A program made the position numbers and the translations under genes. From Deltaproteobacteria bacterium (GTDB lineage Bacteria; Myxococcota_A; UBA9160; UBA6930): 51,566 nucleotides of DNA. The stretch is from NCBI GenBank assembly GCA_029261815.1, contig JAJDAQ010000170.1:1-51566 (forward strand). Reading direction: 5' to 3'. This document shows, in pieces, positions 28,095 through 38,381 of this stretch. Numbering within the stretch: the first letter of the stretch is position 1; each line of letters begins with the position of its first letter. The notes beneath the pieces were generated by a model. The model was not told the origin of the DNA and ran no database searches. It saw only the letters and a list, made by a program, of their open reading frames with translations.

Positions 28095-29413
28095 GCGTCG
28101 CCGTGATCGGCGCCGGTCTCGCGGGTCGAGCGGCTGCGCTGCTGCTTCGAGCCAGCGGTTTGGACGTGACCCTGATCGACGCAGGGCCCGGGGCCACGGC
28201 GTTAGGCGGCGGATGTGTCGATACCGCGGCCGCTTCTCCCGGCGTCTCGTGGCTACCCTGGCGTGATCCACTGCAGGGGCGACCCCTGCTCCCGCGCGAG
28301 CGCGTGCAGCTCGTGGTCGCAGAACAACCGACGCACCCGTACACGGTCGCCTTCGGCTCCGACGGGGATGCCGCATGCCAGGCGATCGAGCGCTCGATCG
28401 ACGCCTTGCGGAGCTGGCTTTCGCCTTCGGGTCTCGCCGTCGAGGGCAGTCTCGACGACGCCCGGGTCCTGGCGAACCTGCCCGGGACCGTCCGGGTGGC
28501 GGACTACGTTCTGACCGGGCCGTCGTCCGGTGACCTGCGTGGTCGTGAAGAAGTCGTGTGGGTCGATGTACCCGGGCTCGAGGCATGGGATCCGTCCTAT
28601 GCGGCGCGCACGTTGGCATACGACCTGGAGGCCCTGGGGCTCCCTGCGCCGAAAGTGCGTGTACTCCGCGGAGTGTGGCCGGAGCGCCTGGCAGAGCCGC
28701 GCGTGGCGCGGCTGGCGCCGCGCCTCGACCGCGCCGATGTGCAGACGACCCTGTGTGAGGCACTCGCGGGTCAAGGGAGTCCTGAACGTCTGCTGCTCGT
28801 CCCACCGATGTTAGGCGTCGATCACGTCGGGGCCTGTCTGTCGCGGCTCGGCGAAGCCACCGGGGGGGCCGTCGCGGAGGTGCTCGGTCACGCTCCGCAT
28901 GCGACGAGCGGGTTCCGTTTGCAGCGCGCGCTCGAGCAGGCTTGCAGCGGAGTCACGGTCCGTCGAGATCGTGTCTCGGGCCTGAGGGAGCGCGCGGATG
29001 GCTTCGAGCTGCAGTTCGGCGAGGAGCCGGCACTGGACTGCGGTGCGGTCGTGTTGGCGACCGGTCGCTATGTCGGCGGCGGTGTCGATGCGGCAGGCGT
29101 TGTGCGCGAGCCGCTGTTGGGGCTCCCGCTCTACGACGCCGACGGACGGCGGGTCGATGGCGTGCCGGCGCACCGAAGCACACGAAAGGGTTACGCAAAT
29201 GCCCAGCCCTTGTATTCGGCCGGCGTGCGTGTCGACCCGGCAATGCGACCGCTGACCGCACGTGGCGAACCCTGGCATGGGCGCCTCGTTGCCGCTGGGG
29301 ACCTGATTGGGGGGTTCGACCCCGCACGTGAGCGCACCGGGATGGGCGTGGCCCTCGTCACGGCCGCTCGCGCGGTCGAGACGGTGCAGGCCGAGATGGG
29401 ACACACGGGATGA
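28091..29413 (+). CDS. glpB: Anaerobic glycerol-3-phosphate dehydrogenase subunit B-like flavoprotein
   Basis: A 440-residue protein from ATG 28091, overlapping the glpA stop. The N-terminus is a dinucleotide fold (VAVIGAGLAGRAAALLL). The C-terminal part has ATGRYVGGGVD, a YSAGVRVDPAMRP segment and GDLIGGFDPARERTGMGVAL, as in GlpB flavoproteins. GlpB is thought to couple GlpA to the membrane-bound GlpC. Identification rests on this fold together with its place between glpA and a ferredoxin-like glpC. Its stop overlaps the next start. Confidence 0.85.
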   Translation: MSVAVIGAGLAGRAAALLLRASGLDVTLIDAGPGATALGGGCVDTAAASPGVSWLPWRDPLQGRPLLPRERVQLVVAEQPTHPYTVAFGSDGDAACQAIERSIDALRSWLSPSGLAVEGSLDDARVLANLPGTVRVADYVLTGPSSGDLRGREEVVWVDVPGLEAWDPSYAARTLAYDLEALGLPAPKVRVLRGVWPERLAEPRVARLAPRLDRADVQTTLCEALAGQGSPERLLLVPPMLGVDHVGACLSRLGEATGGAVAEVLGHAPHATSGFRLQRALEQACSGVTVRRDRVSGLRERADGFELQFGEEPALDCGAVVLATGRYVGGGVDAAGVVREPLLGLPLYDADGRRVDGVPAHRSTRKGYANAQPLYSAGVRVDPAMRPLTARGEPWHGRLVAAGDLIGGFDPARERTGMGVALVTAARAVETVQAEMGHTG

Positions 29414-29862
29414 GGGGATACCGCGGCTTCTTTCGGGAACTCGGGCACACGGGCACATGGCGAGCGCTCGCGCTCCAGTTCCGGACGGGCGCCTGGCACG
29501 TGGCCCGCCAATGGATGGGCCGCAAAGACGACGGTGACCCGGTAGCGCGCTTCTATGGGCACTACGCTGCGGACGGTGTCGTCGCCCACGACCCGGCAGC
29601 CGACGCGTTGGCGCGTCAGGCCCAGGCCTGCCTCGTCTGCGGCCTGTGCTCCATGGAGTGTGCGCGGACGGGGAGTAATCCGCCGCTCGACCCCCGCGAT
29701 GCCGTCGTTGCGGCGTCGCGGCTCGCCGTCGACTGGCGCCGGCTGGGCCTGTCGCCAGCAGAGGCCTGCGGCGGCTGCACAGCGTGCGAGTCCGTCTGTC
29801 CGGCCGGGATACCCATTGCCGGGATTCAGGCCCACCTGGCCGAAATCGGCACGCGCGAGTAG
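29410..29862 (+). CDS. Short GlpC-like 2x[4Fe-4S] ferredoxin subunit
   Basis: A 150-residue protein from ATG 29410, overlapping glpB. Eight cysteines form two [4Fe-4S] motifs: C74-x2-C77-x2-C80-x3-C84 and C120-x2-C123-x2-C126-x3-C130. This matches the N-terminal ferredoxin part of GlpC. The roughly 250 residues with two CCG (HdrD-like) domains found in E. coli GlpC are missing, and the stop is followed by non-coding sequence with no recognisable remnant. Residues 1-60 carry an amphipathic Trp/Arg-rich stretch that might touch the membrane. It probably takes electrons from GlpAB, but the route to quinone is unclear. Confidence 0.82.
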   Translation: MRGYRGFFRELGHTGTWRALALQFRTGAWHVARQWMGRKDDGDPVARFYGHYAADGVVAHDPAADALARQAQACLVCGLCSMECARTGSNPPLDPRDAVVAASRLAVDWRRLGLSPAEACGGCTACESVCPAGIPIAGIQAHLAEIGTRE

Positions 29863-29966
29863 ACCGGCGCCACGGGCCCCGGGGCCAAGGACTCCGACCG
29901 AATCGGGTGCAGCCGCGCGCGGGATGGGTAAACTCGCGCTCCCGACGGAGAGGCGGCTTCCGGTGA

Positions 29967-30998
<1,032 letters not shown>

Positions 30999-31016
30999 CT
31001 CTCCGAAGGAAGGTCG

Positions 31017-32183
31017 ATGAACGTCCACGAATATCAGGCAAAGGAACTCTTCCGGGCCTACGGCGTCGCCGTTCCCGAAGGAGAACTCGCCACCACACCG
31101 GCTGAAGCCGAAGCGGCCGCGAAGCGGCTCGGAACGGCCGTCACTGTCGTGAAGGCCCAGGTTCACGCCGGTGGTCGCGGGAAGGGCGGCGGCGTGAAGC
31201 TCGCCAAGAGCCCGGCCGAAGCGCAGCAGCACGCGAGTGACATCCTCGGCATGCAGCTCGTCACGCACCAGACCGGGCCCGAGGGAAAACTCGTCCGCAA
31301 GGTGTACGTCGAAGCCGGCAGCGACATCGCGCGCGAACTCTATCTTGCGTTCACGCTCGATCGCGCCACCGAGGACTTCGCCATCATCGCGTCGACCGAA
31401 GGCGGCATGGACATCGAGCAGGTGGCCGAGAACACGCCGGACAAGATCCACACCGAGTTCATCGACCCGAACGTGGGGCTGCAGAGCTTTCAGGTGAAGA
31501 AGGTCGCGCGTGCGCTCGAACTCGATGCACCCCAGGCGAAGAAGCTCGAAACGTTCTTGATGGCGCTCTATCGGCTCTACGTCGAGAAGGATGCGTCTCT
31601 CATCGAGATCAATCCGCTCGTCGTGACTGGCGACGGCGATCTCCTGGCCCTCGACGGCAAGCTCAACTTCGATGACAACGCGCTGTTTCGGCACCCAGAC
31701 ATCGCCGAGATGCGGGACCCCGACGAAGAGGACGAGCGCGAGCGGGCAGCCCACGAGATCGATCTCGCCTACGTCGGCCTCGACGGCTCGGTCGGCTGCA
31801 TGGTGAACGGCGCCGGCCTCGCGATGGCCACGCTCGACATGATCACCGTGTGCGGCGGTTCGCCGGCGAACTTCCTCGACGCCGGTGGCGGTGCGGACAA
31901 GGAGAAGGTGAAGGAGGCGTTCAAGCTCATCCTGCGGGACGAGAACGTGAAGGCGATCCTGGTGAACATCTTTGGTGGCATCGTGCGATGCGATCTGATC
32001 GCCGAAGGCGTCGTCGCGGCCGCGGGCGAGCTTGGCATCGAAGTGCCGCTCGTCGTGCGTCTCCAGGGAACCAATGCGGCCGAAGGCCGGAAGATCCTGG
32101 CGGAGAGTGGTCTCGACATCACGTCCGCCGAAACGCTGCAAGAAGCTGGCGAGCGCGCCGTCGCCGCAGCAAAGGGAGCCTAG
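31017..32183 (+). CDS. sucC: Succinyl-CoA synthetase beta subunit
   Basis: A 388-residue ATP-grasp subunit. Motifs: [16 protein letters not shown] at the N-terminus, [18 protein letters not shown] (nucleotide binding), the acidic metal-site segment LIEINPLVV, and [15 protein letters not shown] with [13 protein letters not shown] in the ligase domain. With SucD it interconverts succinyl-CoA and succinate with nucleotide phosphorylation. The ATG has GAAGGAAG upstream. It lies 18 nt after mdh and 4 nt before sucD. Confidence 0.97.
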   Translation: MNVHEYQAKELFRAYGVAVPEGELATTPAEAEAAAKRLGTAVTVVKAQVHAGGRGKGGGVKLAKSPAEAQQHASDILGMQLVTHQTGPEGKLVRKVYVEAGSDIARELYLAFTLDRATEDFAIIASTEGGMDIEQVAENTPDKIHTEFIDPNVGLQSFQVKKVARALELDAPQAKKLETFLMALYRLYVEKDASLIEINPLVVTGDGDLLALDGKLNFDDNALFRHPDIAEMRDPDEEDERERAAHEIDLAYVGLDGSVGCMVNGAGLAMATLDMITVCGGSPANFLDAGGGADKEKVKEAFKLILRDENVKAILVNIFGGIVRCDLIAEGVVAAAGELGIEVPLVVRLQGTNAAEGRKILAESGLDITSAETLQEAGERAVAAAKGA

Positions 32184-32187
32184 GCGA

Positions 32188-33060
32188 ATGGCCATCCTCG
32201 CGAACAAGGACACGAAGCTGCTGATCCAGGGCATGGGCCGCATGGGTCAGTTCCACGCCAAGTTGTCGATCGAGTACGGCACCCAGGTCGTGGGTGGCGT
32301 GCATCCGGGCAAGGGCGGGACGACCATCGACGGAATCCCGTGTTTCGAGACGGTGGAAGAAGCTGTCGAGAAGACCGGCGCGAATGCGTCCGTGATCTTC
32401 GTACCGCCGCCGGGCGCAGCCGACGCAATCCTCGAAGCGGTCGATGCGGAGCTCGACCTGACGGCTTGCATCACCGAAGGAATTCCTGCGATCGACATGG
32501 CGAAGGCCAAGCGCGCAATGCGAGGCAAGAAGACGCGCCTGGTCGGGCCGAACTGTCCGGGTGTGGTTGTGCCCGAGCAGTGTCGGATCGGCATCATGCC
32601 GGCCCAGATCACCAGGCCTGGACCGGTGGGCGTGGTCTCGCGCTCGGGAACGCTGACCTACGAAGCCGTCGACCAGCTCTCGCGCCTCGGCATCGGACAG
32701 TCGACCTGTCTGGGCATCGGCGGCGATCCCGTCATCGGCACGAACTTTGTCGATGCATTGGCGCTCTTCGAGGCCGACCCCGAGACCGAGGCCATCGTCA
32801 TGATCGGCGAAATCGGCGGCTCGGCGGAAGAAGAAGCTGCCCAGTTCGTGAAGGATCATATGTCGAAGCCGGTGGCGGCCTTCATCGCCGGTCAGAATGC
32901 GCCGAAGGGCAAGCGGATGGGACATGCCGGCGCGATCATCGCGGGTGGCAAGGGCGCAGCAAGCGACAAGATGGCGGCCCTCGAAGCCGCCGGCGTCGCG
33001 GTTTCGCTCTCGCCGGCCAAGATCGGCGAAACGCTCGCTGCTCACGCGGGGCTGAAGTAG
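32188..33060 (+). CDS. sucD: Succinyl-CoA synthetase alpha subunit
   Basis: A 290-residue subunit from ATG 32188, with GGGAG upstream inside the end of sucC. The CoA-binding fold has [14 protein letters not shown], then [29 protein letters not shown], and the phosphohistidine region [15 protein letters not shown] with its active-site His. Length and order are normal. In many proteins of the family the first motif reads QGxTGxxG; here it is QGMGRMG, with Met-Gly in place of the usual Thr. Confidence 0.97.
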   Translation: MAILANKDTKLLIQGMGRMGQFHAKLSIEYGTQVVGGVHPGKGGTTIDGIPCFETVEEAVEKTGANASVIFVPPPGAADAILEAVDAELDLTACITEGIPAIDMAKAKRAMRGKKTRLVGPNCPGVVVPEQCRIGIMPAQITRPGPVGVVSRSGTLTYEAVDQLSRLGIGQSTCLGIGGDPVIGTNFVDALALFEADPETEAIVMIGEIGGSAEEEAAQFVKDHMSKPVAAFIAGQNAPKGKRMGHAGAIIAGGKGAASDKMAALEAAGVAVSLSPAKIGETLAAHAGLK

Positions 33061-33107
33061 ACCCCTCGACACAGACGACGCGGCCTCCCGCTCCGACCGG
33101 GAGAGGG

Positions 33108-33539
33108 ATGTCGCGGCCGCGGCGACACTTCCTGACGTCGCTGGTGATCCTGGCGCTGGGGTTCGCACTGACTACCTGGATCGCGCTCGAGAGCGGCGGT
33201 GTGGGTGTCGTTACGACCACGCAAGCGGACGGCGAGCCGCGCCAGACCCACGTCTGGCCGGTCGAGATCAATGGCGTGGTCTGGATCGAGGCGGGAAGCG
33301 CAGGCAACGGCTGGTACGTGGATGTGCTGGAGCAGCCCCGTCTGGTGCTCGAACGGGACGGACAACGATCCAGCTATGTCGCGGTGCCCGTCCCCACGAA
33401 ACCGGCGCATCAGGATCTGCGCGCGGCGATCGAACGAGCCTACGGCTGGCGTGCGCGCTGGGTCGAAATCTGGGTCGACCCGAGCGAGTCGATTCCGGTC
33501 CGGCTCGAAGAGCCGGCCGGAGACGCCGTCTTCGACTGA
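33108..33539 (+). CDS. Membrane-anchored split-barrel (DUF385 / PNPOx-like) protein
   Basis: A 143-residue protein from ATG 33108. Residues about 8-27 are one hydrophobic segment (LTSLVILALGFALTTWIAL), serving as anchor or uncleaved signal. The rest has the outline of F420/FMN-dependent split-barrel proteins: GVVTTTQADGEPRQTHVWP, then GVVWIEAGSAGNGWYVDVL, then ARWV. Cofactor and substrate are unknown. Its ribosome-binding site GGGAG sits in the 3' arm of a hairpin (33085-33103), which could reduce translation. It follows sucD by 47 nt and may be co-transcribed. Confidence 0.7.
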   Translation: MSRPRRHFLTSLVILALGFALTTWIALESGGVGVVTTTQADGEPRQTHVWPVEINGVVWIEAGSAGNGWYVDVLEQPRLVLERDGQRSSYVAVPVPTKPAHQDLRAAIERAYGWRARWVEIWVDPSESIPVRLEEPAGDAVFD

Positions 33540-33574
33540 GTCCCTCGACCGGGACTGGCGGCAGACTCGGATGT

Positions 33575-33610
33575 TGGCGACAGGTGCTGCTCCGCCATGT
33601 CATGTCGCCA
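33575..33610. terminator. Stem-loop between convergent genes, possible bidirectional terminator
   Basis: Perfect 8-bp arms TGGCGACA (33575-33582) and TGTCGCCA (33603-33610) enclose 20 nt. It lies between the stop of the split-barrel gene (33539) and the stop of the minus-strand phosphotransferase gene (33622). There is no T-run on either side. Confidence 0.4.
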
Positions 33611-33621
33611 GAACCGCCTGG

Positions 33622-34686
33622 CTAGGTGACGCCCCGGTCCTTCAGGAGCGACGGCACCTCGAGATCTGAAATCGCGGCCTCCGCCCGCGCTAGAAACGCC
33701 TCGGAAAAGACCTGTCGCGCTTCCGAGATTCCTTCGGGAAACGTGACAATCTGGCAGCACGCCGGAGCGAGGTAGGCGGCGTGGGTGCGATGCGCACGCC
33801 ATGCGTCATCCCACGCGTACCGGAAGGCTCCGAGCGCGCCGGAGACATCCAGGTAGTGGCGCAACAAGTCTCGCTCGTGCGTCCGTCGGTCCTCGACGTC
33901 GAGGGCCATCTGGATGAAATAACAAGCGTCTCGCAACGGTGTCGAGACGGTGGCGAGGCCCCAGTCGAGGAAGCCCGTGCGGCCCTGGTCATCGAAGAGG
34001 TTTCCAAGATGGGCGTCTCCGTGTAGAACGCTGTGGGGCGGGTCATGCCAGAGGGCATGGAGCGCCGGCGCGTTCGCGACGTAGGCCTCGCACGCGGCGG
34101 AGAACGCACCTGATAGGCGTTCCCGGTGGTGTTCGAGGGCGAACGCGAGCCGACCCGTGCCGTAGTCGCTGGGAGGTGCGGGCTCGCTCAGCCATGGAGC
34201 TTCCCGCCGCCGCCGGGCGGGGTCCGCATATCGGGCGTGCATCTCTGCGAGGTCGCGGAGCGCTCCGGCGGCCGAGTCCGGGGTCACGCCGGTCGGGCCC
34301 TGGAAGACCCTGGAGCCCGTCGCCTCGAGGTCTTCCATCAGGAGAATGAAATCGTCGCCATCGCAGAGCGCGACGTGCACGTGCGGCGAGCGCAGGCCCA
34401 CATGGGGCGCGAGATGGGTGTAGAAGCCCACCTCCACCGGGCCCATACCGGTCGCCGCGATCGCGCCGCGCCGCATGGGTTCCTCCGGCAGCATCTTGCA
34501 GAAGAGGGTGTCCGGCGCGCCGTCGTCTTCCTCATACTCGACCCGCAGTCGTGCGTGGTCGTTGGTTGCGGCGTGACGTTCGAGCAGGGCGACGTCACGA
34601 ACGCGCACGCCTGGATGCATCTCACCGAGGGCGGCTTGCAACCATCGGGCGTCGATGGCGAGCGGGGAAGGCGGGACCCGATTCAT
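33622..34686 (-). CDS. APH-like phosphotransferase family protein
   Basis: About 354 residues from ATG 34686, with AGGGTGG just upstream on this strand; a GTG at 34695 is possible. The C-lobe has the aminoglycoside-phosphotransferase/choline-kinase catalytic loop HGDAHLGNLF and metal-binding FLDWGLA. The N-lobe has a Lys in TLFCKMLPEE and the hinge-like segment FILLMEDLEATG. The wider pattern (EVGFYTHLAPH) resembles EcKL/CHK-type small-molecule kinases. The substrate is unknown, and nothing around it indicates antibiotic resistance. It is divergent from the DUF2059 gene. Confidence 0.82.
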   Translation of the reverse strand: MNRVPPSPLAIDARWLQAALGEMHPGVRVRDVALLERHAATNDHARLRVEYEEDDGAPDTLFCKMLPEEPMRRGAIAATGMGPVEVGFYTHLAPHVGLRSPHVHVALCDGDDFILLMEDLEATGSRVFQGPTGVTPDSAAGALRDLAEMHARYADPARRRREAPWLSEPAPPSDYGTGRLAFALEHHRERLSGAFSAACEAYVANAPALHALWHDPPHSVLHGDAHLGNLFDDQGRTGFLDWGLATVSTPLRDACYFIQMALDVEDRRTHERDLLRHYLDVSGALGAFRYAWDDAWRAHRTHAAYLAPACCQIVTFPEGISEARQVFSEAFLARAEAAISDLEVPSLLKDRGVT

Positions 34687-34773
34687 CTGATCCACCCTAG
34701 CGTGCTGCCGCCATGCGGTGGGTCAGGTGTCGATGGCCTAGCCTTCGCGCAACTTTTGCCGAGGAGGTGTTCG

Positions 34774-35283
34774 ATGAAGCGAAGCGGGTTGGCCGTGGTG
34801 GTCGTGTGGGTAGCACTCGGGATCGGCGCTCCGGCGGCCGGCGAAGTTGATTCGAAGCTCCACGCAGCCATCGAGGAACTGATAGAGCGAACGCAGGCGA
34901 TGAATCTCGGCCAACAGATGGGTGATTCAATGGTGGCCCAGTTCATTGCGTTCGCGAAACAGGCGGACCCGGACGTCTCGCCGCGAGCCCTCGAGATCAT
35001 CGGCGAAGTCGTGAACGAGGAGCTGACCGCCAGTCTCCCGGAACTCACCGACGATACGGTCCGACTCTACGCCGAGCACTTCACGCTGGAGGAAGTACAG
35101 GCGATGAACCGCTACCACGCGTCACCCGTCGGCCAGAAGGCCATTGCGGTGATGCCGGAGATCCTCCAGGGGAGTATCCAGCAGAGTCAGCGGTGGGTGA
35201 ACGCGATCGTGCCGAGGATGGAGCAGAAGCTTGCCGAGCGACTCGCCGCGGAAGGCCTCGTCCTGGGCGCGGGCGCTGACTAG
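34774..35283 (+). CDS. Exported DUF2059 family protein
   Basis: A 169-residue protein from ATG 34774, behind a strong GAGGAGG. A signal peptide (about 1-23, ending GAPAAG) is followed by a helical DUF2059 domain whose core reads LYAEHFTLEEVQAMNRYHASPVGQ, with a later PEILQGS. The family is periplasmic and of unknown function. A TAGCCT hexamer (34739-34744) may be its -10 element. Its stop shares a CTAG with the stop of the convergent korB gene. Confidence 0.85.
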   Translation: MKRSGLAVVVVWVALGIGAPAAGEVDSKLHAAIEELIERTQAMNLGQQMGDSMVAQFIAFAKQADPDVSPRALEIIGEVVNEELTASLPELTDDTVRLYAEHFTLEEVQAMNRYHASPVGQKAIAVMPEILQGSIQQSQRWVNAIVPRMEQKLAERLAAEGLVLGAGAD

Positions 35284-36311
35284 GCCTCGACCGTCCAGGT
35301 GTCGCCCGAGTTCAGCAGGGCGTGGAGATCGCCGGGGCCGGCCTTGACCGATGCAGCGTCGACCTGGTCCTGGAGCATTCGCTCGTAGGAAGGCTTCTCG
35401 ACGGCGCGGAAGACTCCGATCGGGACCGGGAAGTCCGGTCGCGCCAGACTCGCCAGTGCGAACGCGTAGGACGGGGATTGATGGCTCTCGTCATGGACGG
35501 CCACCCCCTTCGACGTCGGGTCTTCGTCGTCCCCGAGCGCGATGATCGAGGGAACGCCGTCGGTGATCGCGATGCCGCGCCGTTCGCCGGGTCCGCCCCA
35601 GACGAGCGGCTCGCCATCCTCAAGGACCAATGCGGTCTTGGCGCGCGACTTCCGTTCCTGGACCTCGACCCATTCGTCGTCGTTGTAGACCGGGCAGTTC
35701 TGCAGGATCTCGATGAGGGCGGTCCCTGGATGCGCGGACGCCCGCTTCAGCATCTCTTGGAGGTGAGGCCCATCGACATCGATCGCTCGCGCCACGAAGG
35801 TGGCGCCGGCACCCAGCGCAAAGGACACGGGATCGATCGGATGATCGATCGAGCCCTGCGGGGTGGACTTCGTGTTCATTCCCACGCGGGAAGTCGGTGA
35901 GTACTGCCCCTTGGTCAGGCCGTAGACGCGGTTGTTGAAGAGCAGGATCTGCACGTCGAGGTTCCGACGCAGCACGTGCATGAGGTGGTTGCCGCCGATC
36001 GACAAGCCGTCGCCGTCGCCGGTCACGACCCAGACAGAGAGTTCGGGGCGCGCGGCCTTGATGCCCGTGGCAAAGGCCGGCGCGCGACCGTGGATCGTGT
36101 GGAAACCGTAGGTGTCCATGTAGAGCGGGAAGCGGCTCGAGCAGCCAATCCCGGAGACGAAGACCACGTCTTCTTTCGGCACGCCGATGTCGGGCATGAC
36201 GCGCTGCACGTTCTTCAAGATCGAGTAGTCGCCGCAACCGGGGCACCAACGGACATCCTGGTCCGAAACGAAGTCCTTGGCCTTGAGCGGCGTTGCTGCT
36301 TGGGCTGCCAT
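35280..36311 (-). CDS. korB: 2-oxoacid:ferredoxin oxidoreductase beta subunit (KorB-like)
   Basis: A 343-residue thiamine-diphosphate subunit. Four cysteines fit the [4Fe-4S] site of the family: WCPGCGDY (C23, C26), GIGCSSRFP and LQNCPVYND. The TPP/Mg segment is VVTGDGDGLSIGGNH. Together with the gamma-alpha subunit next to it, it oxidises a 2-oxoacid, most likely 2-oxoglutarate, to the acyl-CoA while reducing ferredoxin. The neighbourhood of sucCD and mdh favours 2-oxoglutarate. Its start codon shares one base with the korA stop. Confidence 0.93.
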   Translation of the reverse strand: MAAQAATPLKAKDFVSDQDVRWCPGCGDYSILKNVQRVMPDIGVPKEDVVFVSGIGCSSRFPLYMDTYGFHTIHGRAPAFATGIKAARPELSVWVVTGDGDGLSIGGNHLMHVLRRNLDVQILLFNNRVYGLTKGQYSPTSRVGMNTKSTPQGSIDHPIDPVSFALGAGATFVARAIDVDGPHLQEMLKRASAHPGTALIEILQNCPVYNDDEWVEVQERKSRAKTALVLEDGEPLVWGGPGERRGIAITDGVPSIIALGDDEDPTSKGVAVHDESHQSPSYAFALASLARPDFPVPIGVFRAVEKPSYERMLQDQVDAASVKAGPGDLHALLNSGDTWTVEA

Positions 36312-38152
36312 CAGTGTGCTCCTCCGCCGAGCATCTGGTCGATGCGCGCGCGGACTTCCGAGATCTTGAAAGGTTGTCCCTCGACCTTGGCCAGGGATTC
36401 GGCCGGCACGAGGTACTCGGCCCGCAGCATTCGCCAGAGTTGCCCCTGGTTCAGTTCTGCGACGAGTACCTGCTTGAAGCTGCCAAGCACGTCGCCCAGG
36501 TTCGAAGGGAATGGGTTGAGATGGCGGATATGGATGCTCGAGACGTCCTGGCCGCTTTCGCGTGCCTCGTTGACGGCGGCCGTCAGCGCGCCGCAGGTCC
36601 CGCCCCAGCCAACCACGAGCAGTTCGCCGCTTGCGGAGCCGTTGGTCTCGATCGGCGGAAGGTCGTTGGCGATCCGCGCGATCTTCTCAGACCGAAGCGC
36701 CACCATCTTCTCGTGGTTCTCGGCGATGTAGGAGACGTTGCCAGTGACGTCCTCGCTCTCGATCCCCGTCAGGCGATGTTCGAGGCCCGGGGTGCCCGGC
36801 ACGGCCCACGGGCGCGCCAGCGTTTCGGGATCCCGCGAATAGGGCTGGAACGTCTCGGGGTCGGTCGCGTAATCGACGGTTTGTCGCGGAAGCGCGCCAA
36901 CGTCCGGGATCAGCCACGGCTCCGAACTGTTCGCGAGATAACCGTCCGACAGCACGACGACGGGCGTCATGTATCGCACCGCGATCTGGAAGGCTTCGAT
37001 CATGGTGTGGAAGCAGTCGCCCGGGGTGGACGGCGCCAGAACCGGAATCGGGCTGTCGCTGTTGCGTCCGTAGACGGCGGCCAACAGGTCGGCCTGTTCC
37101 GTCTTTGTCGGCATGCCCGTCGAGGGTCCGGCCCGCTGGACATCGACGACAACGACGGGAAGTTCCGTCATGACGGCCAGTCCGAGGGCCTCCTGCTTGA
37201 GGATGAAACCGGGCCCGCTCGTGGTGCAGATACCGAGATGCCCCGCGAACGATGCGCCAATGGCCGAACACGCTGCAGCGATCTCATCTTCGGCCTGGAA
37301 CGTCTTGATCCCGAAATGCCGATAGCGCGCGAGTTCATGAAGGATGTCGCTCGCGGGCGTGATCGGATACGCGCCGAGGAAGATCGGCTGCTCCAACTGT
37401 TGGCCGGCGGCCACGATGCCCCAGGCCAAGGCGGTGTTGCCGGTGATGTTCCGGTAGGTCCCCGGTTGGATCTTGGCGCGCGGCACCACGAAAGAGACCG
37501 GGAATAGCTCGGTCGTCTCTCCGTAGGCATGCCCGGCCTTCAGCACCCGGAGGTTCGCTTCGAGGACATCGCCCTTGAACTTGCCTCCGAGCCAACGCTC
37601 GGTGGACTCGGCGGGCCGGTTGTAGAGCCAGAACATGATGCCCAGGGCAAAGAAGTTCTTGCAGCGGTCGGTTTCGCGTGCGCCTAGCTTCAGGTCCTTG
37701 AGCGCTTCGCGGTTGAGCGAGGTCAGCGGGATCTCGACCAGTCGATGCGAGTCCCGGGCCGCCGGAAGCGGATCCTCTTCGTAACCGGCTTGCGCGATGT
37801 TCTTGGTCGTGAACGCATCGGTGTTCACGATCACCATGCCGCCCGGCCGCAGGTCGGGCAGATTGGTTCGCAACGCCGCCGGGTTCATGGCGACGAGGAC
37901 GTCGGGGTGATCGGCCGGCGTGCGAATGTCTTCGGAAGCGAAGTGGACCTGAAAGCCCGACACGCCCGCGAGCGATCCGGCAGGTGCGCGGATCTCGGCG
38001 GGGAAGTCGGGGAAGGTCGCGAGGTCGTTGCCCGCAAGGGCCGTTGACTCGGTGAACTTCGTTCCCGTGAGCTGCATGCCATCGCCGGAGTCACCGGCGA
38101 AACGGATGGCGACGCGGTCGATTTCCTCGACCGGCTTCTTCGTCTGGGACAC
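36311..38152 (-). CDS. korA: 2-oxoacid:ferredoxin oxidoreductase, fused gamma-alpha subunit (KorA-like)
   Basis: A 613-residue protein from GTG 38152, chosen because the family N-terminus begins there (SQTKKPVEEIDRVAIRFAG); GAGGAG lies 14 nt upstream, which is somewhat far. The frame is open back to 38245. The gamma domain (about 1-200) has AGDSGDGMQLTG. The alpha domain (about 240-600) has AYPITPASDILHELA, FQAEDEIAAACSAIGASFAG, TTSGPGF and VQRAGPSTGMPTKTEQ. Such gamma-alpha fusions paired with a short beta subunit are typical of the two-subunit KorAB used in aerobic as well as anaerobic TCA cycles. A good promoter lies at 38227-38255. Confidence 0.93.
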   Translation of the reverse strand: MSQTKKPVEEIDRVAIRFAGDSGDGMQLTGTKFTESTALAGNDLATFPDFPAEIRAPAGSLAGVSGFQVHFASEDIRTPADHPDVLVAMNPAALRTNLPDLRPGGMVIVNTDAFTTKNIAQAGYEEDPLPAARDSHRLVEIPLTSLNREALKDLKLGARETDRCKNFFALGIMFWLYNRPAESTERWLGGKFKGDVLEANLRVLKAGHAYGETTELFPVSFVVPRAKIQPGTYRNITGNTALAWGIVAAGQQLEQPIFLGAYPITPASDILHELARYRHFGIKTFQAEDEIAAACSAIGASFAGHLGICTTSGPGFILKQEALGLAVMTELPVVVVDVQRAGPSTGMPTKTEQADLLAAVYGRNSDSPIPVLAPSTPGDCFHTMIEAFQIAVRYMTPVVVLSDGYLANSSEPWLIPDVGALPRQTVDYATDPETFQPYSRDPETLARPWAVPGTPGLEHRLTGIESEDVTGNVSYIAENHEKMVALRSEKIARIANDLPPIETNGSASGELLVVGWGGTCGALTAAVNEARESGQDVSSIHIRHLNPFPSNLGDVLGSFKQVLVAELNQGQLWRMLRAEYLVPAESLAKVEGQPFKISEVRARIDQMLGGGAH

Positions 38153-38226
38153 GGTGGTCTTCGGTGCTCCTCGCCGGCGGGGCGCTTTGGAAGACGTTCG
38201 TGCTTCCAAGACGCCGGCTGGGCGGG

Positions 38227-38255
38227 ATTGTATCCCCGCACCCAAGCGATGCGAA
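38227..38255 (-). promoter_or_regulatory. Sigma-70-type promoter for korA-korB
   Basis: On the minus strand, TTCGCA (38255-38250; 4 of 6 consensus bases) and TACAAT (38232-38227) are separated by 17 nt. The transcript would start about 7 nt further, leaving a leader of about 70 nt before the korA GTG. Confidence 0.55.
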
Positions 38256-38381
38256 ACCCCCGAAGGGCATTTCCGCGGTCAAAGAGAACCCGAAAACCGC
38301 TTTGATCCGGGCAGGTTCCGGCACCCGACTGCGAGCGAGAGAAGCTCAAGGGAAACCGGCAACCGGCCGAAGAAACCCTTC

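Noticed and set aside
29875..29886. Palindrome GGCCCCGGGGCC as a terminator after glpC
   Set aside because: There is no loop and no T-run, and such palindromes arise easily in GC-rich spacers.
33622..34686. Antibiotic-resistance aminoglycoside phosphotransferase
   Set aside because: It shares only the general APH-fold catalytic motifs; it is longer than resistance enzymes, resembles small-molecule kinases of unknown substrate, and has no mobile-element context.
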